A stretch of 64,000 nt of DNA. It comes from Mucilaginibacter sp. SMC90 (lineage in GTDB: Bacteria > Bacteroidota > Bacteroidia > Sphingobacteriales > Sphingobacteriaceae). The notes beneath the pieces are model-generated. The model was not told the DNA's origin. It worked only from the letters and a program-made list of their open reading frames with translations, and searched no databases. Position 1 is the first letter of the stretch. Every line of letters begins with the position of its first letter. The stretch lies in the NCBI RefSeq assembly GCF_022811725.1, contig NZ_CP094527.1, positions 4,712,001-4,776,000 of the forward strand, written 5' to 3'. Below, piece after piece: positions 53,777 to 63,366 of this stretch. The position numbers were made by a program, and so were the translations under genes.

Positions 53777-54400
53777 TTAGTGATGATTATTTATGCAGAA
53801 ACAAGAATAAAGGGCTAAAACAATAGCCAATTTGGAAGTTTTGAGTACATCCTGGAGGTTATCAAACGCCTTATAGATCAATTTATAGGCCGAGCTGACG
53901 TTTATTTCCATGATATCAGCAATTTCATCATAGCCCAAACCTTCATAAAAGCGCAGATAGATGATCTCCTGCTGCCGCGCCGGTAAAGCTTTTACATGAA
54001 ACTTAATTTTTTTCTGCAACTCCTGTTCTTCCTCATCGGCCATGATCTGCTGATCAAAAGATATTTCGAAAGGGAAATTATGCTCTGCTTCATTCTCCAG
54101 GTCAACAAAGCGTGATTTCGATTGCAGCTTGCGGAAAATAATGCTGCGTAAAGATTTGAAAAGATAATTTTTTACCGAAACCGGATTGCCAAGCCCTGCC
54201 CTGTTTGTCCAAAGCCTGATAAAAAGATCGTGGATGGCGTCCTCTATTACATTGATATCCCTTGTAAATTTGTGTCCGTAATTATTAAGGATCTTAAAAT
54301 ATTGGTTATACAATTGGGTGTATGCCTCCCAATTGCCTTCTTTAAAAGCAAGCCAAATAACAGTATTATGATCGTCATGAACAATTTGTTCGTGAGACAT
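53777..54400 (-). CDS. ECF-type RNA polymerase sigma factor
   Basis: The 207-residue protein has sigma region 2 (YTQLYNQYFKILNNYGHKFT, IEDAIHDLFIRLWTNR) and region 4 (LPARQQEIIYLRFYEGLGYD, EIADIMEINVSSAYKLIYKA). It is the FecI-like sigma of the fucosidase locus. It starts the operon and is released by the FecR protein when the SusC transporter senses substrate. The gap to FecR is 76 bp. A LacI-type gene lies divergently upstream. Confidence 0.93.
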   Translation of the reverse strand: MSHEQIVHDDHNTVIWLAFKEGNWEAYTQLYNQYFKILNNYGHKFTRDINVIEDAIHDLFIRLWTNRAGLGNPVSVKNYLFKSLRSIIFRKLQSKSRFVDLENEAEHNFPFEISFDQQIMADEEEQELQKKIKFHVKALPARQQEIIYLRFYEGLGYDEIADIMEINVSSAYKLIYKAFDNLQDVLKTSKLAIVLALYSCFCINNHH

Positions 54401-54660
54401 AGCTTAACCAGGGGATAAAACGTTTTACAATTGAAATCAGGTACAATGTAATAATTATAACAATAATTTTACTTCAACTTTAAAAATCAATGCAATAATA
54501 AATTACCACAGCATCATCCGGGGTAAAATCACACAAACCTGCACAAATAAGTTACACGGTTTGAAAATCGAAAAACAGCTAAATATTTCATTTTTTAAAA
54601 ATAACTTAGCCCGCATCAAATGCTTCCTTAATAATTAGAAACCTGCCACCGGATTAAATT

Positions 54661-55692
54661 ATGTTTGAATCAGTTACTATCAAGGATATTGCCAAAGCTT
54701 TAGGTGTGTCAACCTCAACGGTATCAAGGGCACTTAACGGAAGCTATGAAATAGGTACCGAAACCAAAAAGCTTGTCCTGGAGTATGCCGAAAAAATAAA
54801 CTATCGCCCTAATCCTATTGCCTTAAGCCTTAAAGAGCAAAAAAGCCACTCAATAGGTGTAGTAGTATGCGAGGTAGCTAACGATTATTTTTCACAAGCC
54901 ATTAACGGTATCGAATCCATAGCTTATAACCGCGGATATCACGTTATCATTACCCAAACACACGAGTCGTTTGACAGGGAAAGCGCCAATGTAAAACACC
55001 TGCTATCAAGGCATGTGGACGGCCTTCTTGTTTCATTATCGGCTCAAACAACCGATACATCTCAATATAAATACTTGTTGGATAAAGGTTTTCCTATCGT
55101 GTTTTTTGACAGGGCGGCCCCTGATCTTAATACCCACAAAGTGATAGCCGATAATTTTCAGGGGGCATTTAAGGGTACCGAAATATTGATTAACTCGGGC
55201 TTTACAAAAATAGCGCATCTCACCAACTCAAATAATTTGCTTATCAGTCACGAACGTTTTGATGGTTATAAAGCAGCGCTTGATCAATACGGTATCGAGT
55301 TCAGGCCCGAATACCTGAAACATTGCAATCATGGCGGTATGATACATGACGAAGTTGAGATCGTGCTGAAAGAATTGCTGGCTTTGGATGATAAACCGGA
55401 AGCCATTTTTATCGGCAGCGACAGGCTTACCATAACCAGTATGTCGATATTAAAGAAATGGGGATTAAAAGTTCCCGGAGATATTGCAATAGCAGGCTTC
55501 ACTAACTCAGATGTTGTTGATTTATTTGACCCGCCTTTAACGGTTATCCGTCAACCAGCCTTCCAGATAGGCCAGATGGCTACAGAAATACTTATCAAAA
55601 CCATTGAAAGCAAATGGCCGGTTGAAGAGTTTACAACGGAAAAGGTGGATACACAGTTGATAGTGAGGTCGTCGTCCGAGAAAGGTATTTGA
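54661..55692 (+). CDS. LacI-family transcriptional regulator
   Basis: The 343-residue protein has the LacI HTH at residues 5-30 (TIKDIAKALGVSTSTVSRAL), the hinge region NYRPNPIALSLK and a periplasmic-binding-protein-like effector domain (SIGVVVCEVANDYFSQAING, VIFFD-type DRAAP, PEAIFIGSDRLTI). Sugar-responsive repressors are expected. It is divergent from the sigma factor of the fucosidase locus, with 260 bp between, so it may act there, but its operator was not identified. Confidence 0.93.
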   Translation: MFESVTIKDIAKALGVSTSTVSRALNGSYEIGTETKKLVLEYAEKINYRPNPIALSLKEQKSHSIGVVVCEVANDYFSQAINGIESIAYNRGYHVIITQTHESFDRESANVKHLLSRHVDGLLVSLSAQTTDTSQYKYLLDKGFPIVFFDRAAPDLNTHKVIADNFQGAFKGTEILINSGFTKIAHLTNSNNLLISHERFDGYKAALDQYGIEFRPEYLKHCNHGGMIHDEVEIVLKELLALDDKPEAIFIGSDRLTITSMSILKKWGLKVPGDIAIAGFTNSDVVDLFDPPLTVIRQPAFQIGQMATEILIKTIESKWPVEEFTTEKVDTQLIVRSSSEKGI

Positions 55693-55743
55693 AAGACGAA
55701 GAAGAACTTAGAATGTTAATGTTAAAGCGTTATTAAAACCCAT

Positions 55744-55857
55744 GTCATTGCGAGGAGCAGCACGGGTAAAAGCATCTGGGGCGACGTGGCAATCTCGTAG
55801 CTATACAGATCGGACATGCATTGGCGACGAGATTGCCACGCTTCGCTCGCAATGACA
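55744..55857. repeat. GTCATTGCGAGG-type palindromic repeat
   Basis: Outer arms TGTCATTGCGAG (55744) and CTCGCAATGACA (to 55857) and inner arms CGTGGCAATCTCGT (55785-55798) and ACGAGATTGCCACG (55827-55840, exact) form a long hairpin. This sequence type is widespread as a non-coding repeat in bacterial genomes. It lies between LacI and the glycerol repressor and could end transcription of both. Confidence 0.75.
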
Positions 55858-55915
55858 TTTTTTATTTATCCTTTCAACATCAGTACCTGCCATCACCCGT
55901 GAAAAACACACCTAC

Positions 55916-56680
55916 CTAAACAACTGTTACCTTTACTCCTTTTTCTTCCAGCATATTGAGCATTGCCGGACTAATACCATTATCCGTTATAATTTCATTG
56001 ATCTGATCTAATGAACAGATCTTCGCTAATCCCCGCTTACCAAATTTAGTGCTATCGGCCAATACAATAGTAGTTTGGGCGGCATTGATCATTTTTTGGT
56101 TAAGGCGAGCTTCGGATAAATTAGTTGTGGTGAGCCCTATTTCGGGGTCAATGCCATCTACCCCTAAAAACAACACGCCGCACAGCATATCATCCAGCAT
56201 TAATTCGGCGTAATTGCCGGTTACCGACGACGAGGTGTTTCGCATTTGCCCGCCTAATTGAACTATATCAACCTGCGGGTGCTGCAAAAGTTCAAGGGCT
56301 ACGGGCAGGGCTGCGGTAACTACCGTAAGGTGCCTGTTAGGCTGCATGGCACGGGCAAGGGCAAGCATGGTAGTACCTGATGCTATAATAACCGAATCAT
56401 TAGTATCTATCCTAACGGCGGCTTCAGCAGCGATCTTTCCTTTTTCCGGCCCGTTCAGCTTCTCCTTTTCGGCTACCGGCCGGTCATTAGCATAAGGATT
56501 GGTTTTGCTTGCACCACCGTGCGTTCTGAAAAGCAGATTTTTATCCTCTAAAAGTTTCAGATCCTTTCGAATAGTGACCTCCGAAACGTTTAACTCGCCA
56601 CTCAGGTCCTGCACATTAACAAAACCATCTGTTTCAACTTTTTGCAGGATAAATTTATGCCGGTCGGTATTTTTACTCAT
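55916..56680 (-). CDS. DeoR-family regulator of the glycerol operon (GlpR-like)
   Basis: The frame is open from 56749, but the ATG at 56680 (MSKNTDRHKFILQKVE) gives a standard DeoR start with the HTH beginning at about residue 17 (FVNVQDLSGELNVSEVTIRK). The product is 254 residues. The sugar-phosphate domain contains IASGTTMLALARAM, the SIS-like motif of the family. It is encoded divergently from glpD and faces the operator dyad at 56792-56832. Control of glycerol use, as for E. coli GlpR, is likely; the identity as GlpR is inferred from position. Confidence 0.88.
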   Translation of the reverse strand: MSKNTDRHKFILQKVETDGFVNVQDLSGELNVSEVTIRKDLKLLEDKNLLFRTHGGASKTNPYANDRPVAEKEKLNGPEKGKIAAEAAVRIDTNDSVIIASGTTMLALARAMQPNRHLTVVTAALPVALELLQHPQVDIVQLGGQMRNTSSSVTGNYAELMLDDMLCGVLFLGVDGIDPEIGLTTTNLSEARLNQKMINAAQTTIVLADSTKFGKRGLAKICSLDQINEIITDNGISPAMLNMLEEKGVKVTVV

Positions 56681-56791
56681 AACTGCTAAATTAAACAGAA
56701 AAACTGATTGATATATTTTGAACAGCCCACTACCCTTCTCATTCATCAAAAGTAATCAAATAAAATTATTTAAACTTTCATTTAGTTTTAT

Positions 56792-56832
56792 TTTATTTCG
56801 ATTTTATATATTTGAATAAATATCGAAATAAA
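56792..56832. promoter_or_regulatory. Probable GlpR operator overlapping the glpD promoter
   Basis: TTTATTTCGAT (56792-56802) and ATCGAAATAAA (56822-56832) are perfect 11-bp inverted repeats. A TATATTTG at 56807-56814 between them matches the TAnnTTTG -7 box. The second arm ends at the base before the glpD ATG. A DeoR-type protein binding both arms would block transcription. Confidence 0.65.
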
Positions 56833-58413
56833 ATGAATCATTTTACAAGAGAAGCCAATGTCGCTCACCTTAGCAATGCCGAAAAGATCTGGGACCTTGT
56901 TATCATAGGCGGAGGTGCCACAGGCCTTGGTGCTGCTGTCGACTCAGCTTCACGCGGCTTCTCTACATTATTACTGGAGCAAGCCGATTTTGCCAAAGGC
57001 ACCTCGAGTCGTGCTACCAAATTAGTGCATGGCGGCGTTCGATATTTAGCGCAGGGTGATATAGGACTTGTGCGGGAGGCCCTACGTGAGCGGGGATTAC
57101 TATTAAAAAACGCCTCTCATCTTGTAAAAAACGAAAGTTTTATCATCCCCAATTACACCTGGTGGGATGGCGTTTTTTATACTATAGGCTTAAGTATTTA
57201 TGATATCCTTGCAGGCAAGCTAAGCTTTGGCCGGGCAAAACATATTTCCAAAAAAGAAATCACAAAACGCTTACCCGGCATACAGCAAAAAGGGCTGCAT
57301 GGCGGCGTTGTTTACCATGACGGGCAATTTGATGATTCCCGCTTAGCCATCAATCTTGCCCAAACGGCTATTGAGCAAGGCGCAACCCTGCTCAATTACT
57401 TTAAAGTAACCGGATTAACCAAAGATGCTACCAATAAAATCACAGGCGTAAAAGCCGTTGATACAGAAACCGGTACCTATTATCAATTAAAAGCAAAAAC
57501 AGTAATTAATGCTACCGGTGTTTTTGTTGATGATGTGCTTAAGATGGACATGCCCGAAAAGAAACCAATGGTGAGGCCAAGCCAGGGCGTACATCTTGTG
57601 CTCGATCTTTCATTTTTACCGGCAGAAGATGCGCTGATGATCCCAAAAACGGAAGACGGACGCGTACTTTTTGCCGTTCCGTGGCATGAGAAATTATTAA
57701 TAGGCACCACCGACACCCCCATCGATTCGCATAGTCTTGAACCGGTAGCGTTAGATGAGGAGATAGACTTTATACTAAGAACTGCAGGCAAATACCTAAC
57801 TAAAGCGCCTGCCCGTGCCGATGTTTTAAGCGTTTTTGCAGGCTTACGCCCACTCGCCGCTCCGCAAGATGGGTCATCAAAAACCAAGGAGATTTCCCGG
57901 AGCCATAAATTGATTGTTTCCGACTCCGGCTTAATTACCATAACCGGGGGCAAGTGGACCACCTATCGCAAAATGGCCGAGGATATTGTTAACCAGGCTA
58001 TCAAAACCGGCCAACTCAAAAACAGTTCCTGCAAAACTGAATCTTTGTCCATTCACGGCAACAGGCCAAATCCCGACCGTACAAATCCTATGTTTGTTTA
58101 TGGAACCGACATCGGGAAAATTCGGGATCTATATAATGAAAATCCCGATTGGAAAAACACTGTTCATCCCGATAGCAGCTATACCAAAGGCGAGGTGATC
58201 TGGTCGGTACGGAATGAGATGGCGCGTACTGTTGAGGACATCCTGGCCCGGCGTACCCGGGTATTATTTTTAAACGCGCGCCTGGCTACAGAAATGGCAC
58301 CGGAAGCGGCCCGCCTCATGGCGGGCGAACTTGGAAAAGATGCAGCCTGGGAACAAGAACAAATTAAAGCCTTTAACGAAACAGCAAAAAATTATATACT
58401 AACACCTCATTAA
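56833..58413 (+). CDS. glpD: Glycerol-3-phosphate dehydrogenase (FAD-dependent)
   Basis: The start is the ATG at 56833 (MNHFTREANVAHL), seven codons inside the longest frame, because it places the operator upstream. The product is 526 residues. FAD binding is shown by IIGGGATGLGAAVDSASRGF, and the family pattern by TSSRATKLVHGGVRYLAQGD, AVPWHEKLLIGTTDTP, FAGLRPL and TITGGKWTTYRKMAEDIV. It oxidises glycerol-3-phosphate to dihydroxyacetone phosphate at the membrane, feeding electrons to the quinone pool. glpK and glpF follow, forming a classic glycerol operon. Confidence 0.95.
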   Translation: MNHFTREANVAHLSNAEKIWDLVIIGGGATGLGAAVDSASRGFSTLLLEQADFAKGTSSRATKLVHGGVRYLAQGDIGLVREALRERGLLLKNASHLVKNESFIIPNYTWWDGVFYTIGLSIYDILAGKLSFGRAKHISKKEITKRLPGIQQKGLHGGVVYHDGQFDDSRLAINLAQTAIEQGATLLNYFKVTGLTKDATNKITGVKAVDTETGTYYQLKAKTVINATGVFVDDVLKMDMPEKKPMVRPSQGVHLVLDLSFLPAEDALMIPKTEDGRVLFAVPWHEKLLIGTTDTPIDSHSLEPVALDEEIDFILRTAGKYLTKAPARADVLSVFAGLRPLAAPQDGSSKTKEISRSHKLIVSDSGLITITGGKWTTYRKMAEDIVNQAIKTGQLKNSSCKTESLSIHGNRPNPDRTNPMFVYGTDIGKIRDLYNENPDWKNTVHPDSSYTKGEVIWSVRNEMARTVEDILARRTRVLFLNARLATEMAPEAARLMAGELGKDAAWEQEQIKAFNETAKNYILTPH

Positions 58414-58470
58414 AATCAGCAAATTTAATGTGATATTCAATTAATAAACCAAGGTAAACCAAACCAAATT

Positions 58471-59985
58471 ATGCAGGAATATATTTTAGCGCTCGACCAG
58501 GGCACTACCAGTTCGCGGGCAATAATTTTTGATCACGCGGGCAAGATCATTACTTCGGCGCAAAAAGAATTTAAACAATACTTCCCTAAACCCGGCTGGG
58601 TTGAGCACGACCCTAATGAGATTTGGGCAGGCCAGATCTCGGTAGCCGTGGAAGCTATCGCCAAAGCAGGATTAGGCGGCGGCAATATTAAAGCCATTGG
58701 TATAACAAACCAACGCGAAACTACCATAGTATGGAACCGAAAAACCGGAGAACCTATTCATAATGCCATTGTTTGGCAGGACAGGCGTACCGCTACTTTT
58801 TGCGATGAGCTAAAGCAAGGCGGACACAGTGATATGATCAGGGATAAAACCGGCCTTGTGATTGATGCCTACTTTTCAGGCTCTAAAATAAAATGGATCC
58901 TGGATAACGTTGAAGGTGCAAGGGCGCAGGCCGAAGCAGGTGAGCTTGCCTTTGGCACGGTTGATACCTGGCTGATCTGGCAGTTAACCCGCAGTGAAGT
59001 ACACGCCACAGATGTAACCAATGCCGGCCGTACCATGCTGTTCAACATCCGTACACAACAATGGGACGATGAACTGCTGCAGCTATTCAATATTCCTAAA
59101 AGCATACTACCCGATGTAAAGCAATCAAGTGAATTATATGGCCATACCGCCAACAACATATTTGCGCAAAGGATCCCGATTGCGGGCATAGCCGGCGATC
59201 AGCATGCAGCTTTGTTTGGGCAGATGTGCATTGATAAGGCAATGGTTAAAAACACTTATGGCACAGGTTGTTTTATGCTGATGAACATTGGCCACGAGTT
59301 TATTAAATCAAAAAACAACCTGCTTACCACCATTGCCTGGAAAATAAACGGCGAGATCAGCTATGCCTTTGAAGGCAGTATTTTTATAGGCGGCGCAGTG
59401 GTTCAATGGCTGCGCGACGGGCTGGGCATTATTAAAACATCAGCAGATATTGAAAAGCTGGCTACATCGGTAAAAGATACAGCAGGCGTTTACTTTGTGC
59501 CTGCATTTGCAGGTTTAGGGGCCCCCTACTGGGACCCTGAAGTACGCGGGGCTATAGTTGGCTTAACCAGAGGCGCTACTGCTGCTCACATTTCAAGGGC
59601 GGCGCTGGCCTCAATTGCTTACCAAACAATGGATGTACTAAAAGCCATGGAGGCCGATGCAGGCATGGAAATAAAAGAATTGCGCGTTGATGGCGGTGCA
59701 ACAGCAAATAACCTGCTGATGCAATTTCAATCAGATGTATTAAACTGCAAAGTGATCCGGCCTGAAGTTACCGAAACTACTGCGCTTGGTGTGGCTTATA
59801 TGGCCGGGCTGGCCGTAGGCTATTGGAAAGATATAACGGAAATTCAACAACTATGGGCAGCCGAGTCCGAATTTAAACCCAGCGATGAGCTGGAAGAGGT
59901 AAAAACCGGAATTGCAGGCTGGAAACGTGCTGTAGGTACAGCGCAGTGCTGGTCAAACTCCGGTCATCCTATATCTTCTATTTAA
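58471..59985 (+). CDS. glpK: Glycerol kinase
   Basis: The 504-residue protein begins YILALDQGTTSSRAIIFDHA and has NQRETTIVWNRKTGEPIHNA, WQDRRTATFC, the long GTVDTWLIWQLTR motif and RVDGGATANNLLMQFQSD. These are all features of FGGY-family glycerol kinases. It phosphorylates glycerol with ATP in the cytosol. The gene follows glpD by 57 bp and precedes the facilitator by 24 bp. Confidence 0.96.
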   Translation: MQEYILALDQGTTSSRAIIFDHAGKIITSAQKEFKQYFPKPGWVEHDPNEIWAGQISVAVEAIAKAGLGGGNIKAIGITNQRETTIVWNRKTGEPIHNAIVWQDRRTATFCDELKQGGHSDMIRDKTGLVIDAYFSGSKIKWILDNVEGARAQAEAGELAFGTVDTWLIWQLTRSEVHATDVTNAGRTMLFNIRTQQWDDELLQLFNIPKSILPDVKQSSELYGHTANNIFAQRIPIAGIAGDQHAALFGQMCIDKAMVKNTYGTGCFMLMNIGHEFIKSKNNLLTTIAWKINGEISYAFEGSIFIGGAVVQWLRDGLGIIKTSADIEKLATSVKDTAGVYFVPAFAGLGAPYWDPEVRGAIVGLTRGATAAHISRAALASIAYQTMDVLKAMEADAGMEIKELRVDGGATANNLLMQFQSDVLNCKVIRPEVTETTALGVAYMAGLAVGYWKDITEIQQLWAAESEFKPSDELEEVKTGIAGWKRAVGTAQCWSNSGHPISSI

Positions 59986-60009
59986 TATAACCATTAAAAC
60001 CATTTAAAT

Positions 60010-60738
60010 ATGTCTCCATTTGTAGCCGAACTGATAGGTACTATGCTTATGATATTATTAGGCGATGGCGTAGTGGCTAACGTAGTTTTAAAAGACACCA
60101 AAGGAAACAACGGTGGATGGATAGTGATCACCACCGCCTGGGGCCTGGCTGTTTTTGTAGGTGTAGTTGTTGCAGGGCCATATAGCGGGGCGCACCTTAA
60201 CCCTGCAGTAACCATAGCACTTGCTATTGCAGGTAAGTTTGCATGGGCAAATGTAATACCCTACATTATTGCCCAGTTTACAGGTGCCTGTATTGGCGCG
60301 TTTTTAGTTTGGATAATGTACTACGATCATTTTAAGCGCACTAATGATCCGGCCTCTATATTGGCTGTATTTTGTACCGGCCCCGCTGTACGTAATTATA
60401 TTTCCAATATCGCCAGTGAAGTGATAGGTGCTTTCGTGTTGCTGTTTACTATTTTCTATATAGCAGGGGCCGAAATTACGCCGGCAAAAACCCCAATAGG
60501 TCTCGGTTCTATCGGTGCAATACCTGTGGCCTTATTGGTTTGGGTGATCGGCTTGTCGCTGGGTGGTACTACCGGTTATGCCATCAACCCCGCCCGCGAT
60601 CTTGGGCCGCGCTTAATGCATATGCTCTTACCGATAAAAGGCAAAGGAACAAGCGATTGGGCCTATGCCTGGATCCCCGTTATCGCTCCTTTGATCGGAG
60701 CCTCTATTGCTGCGATAGTATATCTATCGGTTAAGTAA
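60010..60738 (+). CDS. glpF: Glycerol uptake facilitator (aquaglyceroporin)
   Basis: The 242-residue protein has six membrane helices with two NPA boxes: GAHLNPAVTIALA (Asn64) and GYAINPARDLGPR near residue 193. The Asp after the second NPA-R is the glycerol-facilitator signature and separates it from water-only aquaporins. It lets glycerol enter across the inner membrane. It is the last gene of the glycerol operon. Confidence 0.94.
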   Translation: MSPFVAELIGTMLMILLGDGVVANVVLKDTKGNNGGWIVITTAWGLAVFVGVVVAGPYSGAHLNPAVTIALAIAGKFAWANVIPYIIAQFTGACIGAFLVWIMYYDHFKRTNDPASILAVFCTGPAVRNYISNIASEVIGAFVLLFTIFYIAGAEITPAKTPIGLGSIGAIPVALLVWVIGLSLGGTTGYAINPARDLGPRLMHMLLPIKGKGTSDWAYAWIPVIAPLIGASIAAIVYLSVK

Positions 60739-60783
60739 TTAGTAACCAAACTCCATAATTATTTTCCCGCAAAGGCGCTAAGC

Positions 60784-60812
60784 CGCAAAGGTTTCTTCTT
60801 TGATCCTTTGCG
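60784..60812. repeat. CGCAAAGG/CCTTTGCG hairpin
   Basis: CGCAAAGG (60784-60791) and CCTTTGCG (60805-60812) form an 8-bp stem; a preceding CGCAAAGGCGC offers a partial second arm. It is a common type of Bacteroidota intergenic repeat and lies directly after glpF. Confidence 0.5.
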
Positions 60813-60827
60813 TGCTTATTATAACCC

Positions 60828-60860
60828 AGACTTACGAAGTTTTAAAAACCTCGTAAGTCT
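60828..60860. repeat. AGACTTACGAAGTTTT hairpin repeat, copy 2
   Basis: The stem is formed by 60828-60843 and 60845-60860 (AAAACCTCGTAAGTCT), with one mismatch. It is the same element as the one at 36034-36066, including the flank CCC before it and TTC after it. After glpF it could act as terminator. Confidence 0.65.
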
Positions 60861-61470
60861 TCACCCGCTTTAAATTTCCTCCTTCCACCCTTAAAATCCC
60901 CCTCTGTTCATTTCGTTCCTTTTGTGCTTTTAATATATAGCGTGTTCAAGTTGTTCATTTAATTAAAACTTAAGTAAAGAGCTAACAGGAATACAATTAT
61001 CGCGATCAAAAACAACCAGAATATGTAGATTTATTTTCCCATAATGGGATTTTTAGTAGAAAACAATCAACAATAGTATCAAAAATAAACCTGGCCGGCT
61101 TAACAAAAATTGAGCCATTGAATTTTATCTTTTTGTAAACTATGTTTTACAATCTGTATCCTGGTTTTAGATACCGGCTTTCAACAAAAGTGCGACACAG
61201 CTACTTAGTGTATTTTTTACAACCTACGTTTTTACCATCTGTAAAGTTTTCATTTTCCCGATTACACACTTTACTCCCCATTGTTTTAAACTCCCTTCAG
61301 CGCAAAGAGAGCCCCTCCGGCATGGCTTTCCTTTTGCAACCTATACTTCAAAAAACACAACATTAACCCGGTTTCAATCAATAACGGCTGTCCCCCGGCC
61401 GCATTGATTAAACTTTTAAGCAAGACAGGCTGGCACACATTGCAAGTCTTGCCAACATGCGTAAAAACAC
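60861..61470. other. Featureless intergenic region
   Basis: This stretch of about 610 bp upstream of the secreted adhesin-like gene has no convincing coding frame, tRNA or repeat. It is A/T-rich with a C-rich patch near 61310-61400. I found no TAnnTTTG box in the last 200 bp that clearly belongs to the gene at 61471. Confidence 0.4.
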
Positions 61471-63366
61471 ATGAAATTTATTACTTTACTGGTGATAGGA
61501 TGCCTGTTGCCGTACTTTGCCCTGCGCTTAAAAGCACAGGAGGGGGAGCCTGTATTAATTGAGGATTTTGGATCTGGAACAGCCCAGATAGGTCCTGAAA
61601 TTGGCGACGGCGATTTTTCAACTACCTATAACTACATCCCATCGCAACCGGGCGAAGGCAGTTATACTATTGCCAGCTCAACCGCCGGCATGTACCCTGA
61701 ATCGTGGTTGCAAACAGGCAATCATACGCCAGGGCAAACCAATGGCTATATGATGATAGTTGATGCTACCAATAGCATCGATGAGTTTTATAAAAGAACA
61801 GTTAAAACACTATGTCCGGGTACTACGTATCGTTTCAGTGTATATGTACTGAATTTAATGAGGCAAGGCGGCATCAAACCAGATATTACTTTCTCTGTAA
61901 CTACTTCACTCGAAACTAAAATAAATCACACCGGCCCTATCGATAACGGCCAGGGCTGGCTGGAGTATAATATCACCTTCAGTACACCACCAACGGGTGG
62001 CGATGTAACCATAAAAATGACCAATAACGCAAATGGCGGTTATGGCAATGATGTGGCTTTGGATGATATTTCGCTACGTCCTTATGGCCCTGCACTTACT
62101 ACCTATTTCGGAAACGATAAAACAGCAATTACAGCACAGGGATGTGCCGATGCTAATAAGGTTTATACATTAAATGTTATTAGTGCATCAGATTTGCCAT
62201 ATGCAAACCCTATTTATCAGTGGCAGGTAAATACATTAAACGGATGGATAAATATTCCCGGGGCGGTATTAGCATCCTATCCGCTTCATCAGCCTGCCAT
62301 TGCAGGTAATTATCAATATAGGGCACTGGTTGCTCAACAAGGTAACATTAATTCGCCGCAGTGCAGGCTAATCTCGTCGCCTGTAACCTTAAGTATTGTT
62401 AACCCTGAGCCTGTTACTGCAACAGCGAGCTCGCCTGTTTGCCCCGGCGAAAACATTTATCTTACAGCATCTGCAGGCGACAGCTATAGCTGGACAGGCC
62501 CAAACAGCTTCACATCTACCCAACAAAGCCCCGTAATAAGTAGCGCATCCGCGGCTATGGCCGGTCAATATCGCGTTACGGTGTTCAAAAACGGATGCCC
62601 GGGCGTATCGCCCGCCGTTACTGTAAATGTTAATGCTCCTGTAATTGCAAATGCGGGTGACAATCAAATGATTTGCAAAGGCGATAAAACACAGCTTCAT
62701 GCCACTGGCGGAATGTCATATAAATGGTATCCTACAGCCGGTTTATCCAATCCCAATATTGCTAATCCGCTGGCCTCGCCCGACGTTACTACTACTTACA
62801 CAGTTGAAGTAACCTCTAACGATTGTAAAGCCAAAAGTTCGGTAACCTTAACGGTAAATCAAGGCCCCGGAGCTTATGCCACCGCCACACGCGAAGTTAT
62901 TAAAGGTGAAAAGATCCAGCTTCACGCCCAGGTAAGCGGAGAAAATGTATCCTATTACTGGACACCTAATGAAAACATCAGCAATGCTTCCTCCTTAGAG
63001 CCCTTTGTATTTCCAAGCAGTAACATTACTTATATTTTGCATGTACTGCAACCCGGCTCATGCAACCTGGAATCAAAAGCCGCTGTTGAGGTAAAAGTAA
63101 TTGACAAGTTTATCATCCCTAATACCTTTACCCCCAATAATGACGGCATAAATGACACTTGGCAAATAGACGCACTCGGAGCTTACGATAATGCCATAAC
63201 ACAGGTTTTTAATCGCTACGGAACTATAGTTTACAATGCCAAGGGCTACACAAAGGCATGGGACGGAACATATAACGGCCGCAGGCTACCTCCGGGGACT
63301 TATTATTACAAAATCGACCTTAAAAACGGTACCATTTATTCGGGTTGGGTGCAAATCATTGGCTGA
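61471..63366 (+). CDS. Secreted Ig/PKD-like protein with type IX secretion sorting domain
   Basis: The 631-residue protein has a signal peptide (FALRLKA-QEGEP). A beta-sandwich of about 30-210 is followed by Ig/PKD-type repeats in the middle (VTATASSPVCPGENIYLTAS, IANAGDNQMICKGDKTQLHA). The C-terminus carries the gliding-motility-associated type B sorting domain: NTFTPNNDGINDTWQI, then FNRYGTIVYNAKGYTKAWDG and LPPGTYYYKIDL. Proteins with this domain are exported by the type IX secretion system and often anchored on the surface. It probably acts in adhesion. Its stop directly abuts the stop of the convergent gene at 63367. Confidence 0.9.
   Translation: MKFITLLVIGCLLPYFALRLKAQEGEPVLIEDFGSGTAQIGPEIGDGDFSTTYNYIPSQPGEGSYTIASSTAGMYPESWLQTGNHTPGQTNGYMMIVDATNSIDEFYKRTVKTLCPGTTYRFSVYVLNLMRQGGIKPDITFSVTTSLETKINHTGPIDNGQGWLEYNITFSTPPTGGDVTIKMTNNANGGYGNDVALDDISLRPYGPALTTYFGNDKTAITAQGCADANKVYTLNVISASDLPYANPIYQWQVNTLNGWINIPGAVLASYPLHQPAIAGNYQYRALVAQQGNINSPQCRLISSPVTLSIVNPEPVTATASSPVCPGENIYLTASAGDSYSWTGPNSFTSTQQSPVISSASAAMAGQYRVTVFKNGCPGVSPAVTVNVNAPVIANAGDNQMICKGDKTQLHATGGMSYKWYPTAGLSNPNIANPLASPDVTTTYTVEVTSNDCKAKSSVTLTVNQGPGAYATATREVIKGEKIQLHAQVSGENVSYYWTPNENISNASSLEPFVFPSSNITYILHVLQPGSCNLESKAAVEVKVIDKFIIPNTFTPNNDGINDTWQIDALGAYDNAITQVFNRYGTIVYNAKGYTKAWDGTYNGRRLPPGTYYYKIDLKNGTIYSGWVQIIG

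Noticed and set aside
55744..55857. CRISPR or structured RNA gene
   Set aside because: There is only one nested palindrome, with no repeated spacer pattern; it fits a dispersed intergenic repeat.
61142..61366. 74-codon frame in the gap before the adhesin-like gene
   Set aside because: No recognisable domain, no promoter or ribosome site, and composition unlike neighbouring genes; probably random.
60739..61470. tRNA or other stable RNA in the largest gap
   Set aside because: No T-arm-like GGTTCGAATCC or cloverleaf pairing was found by eye.
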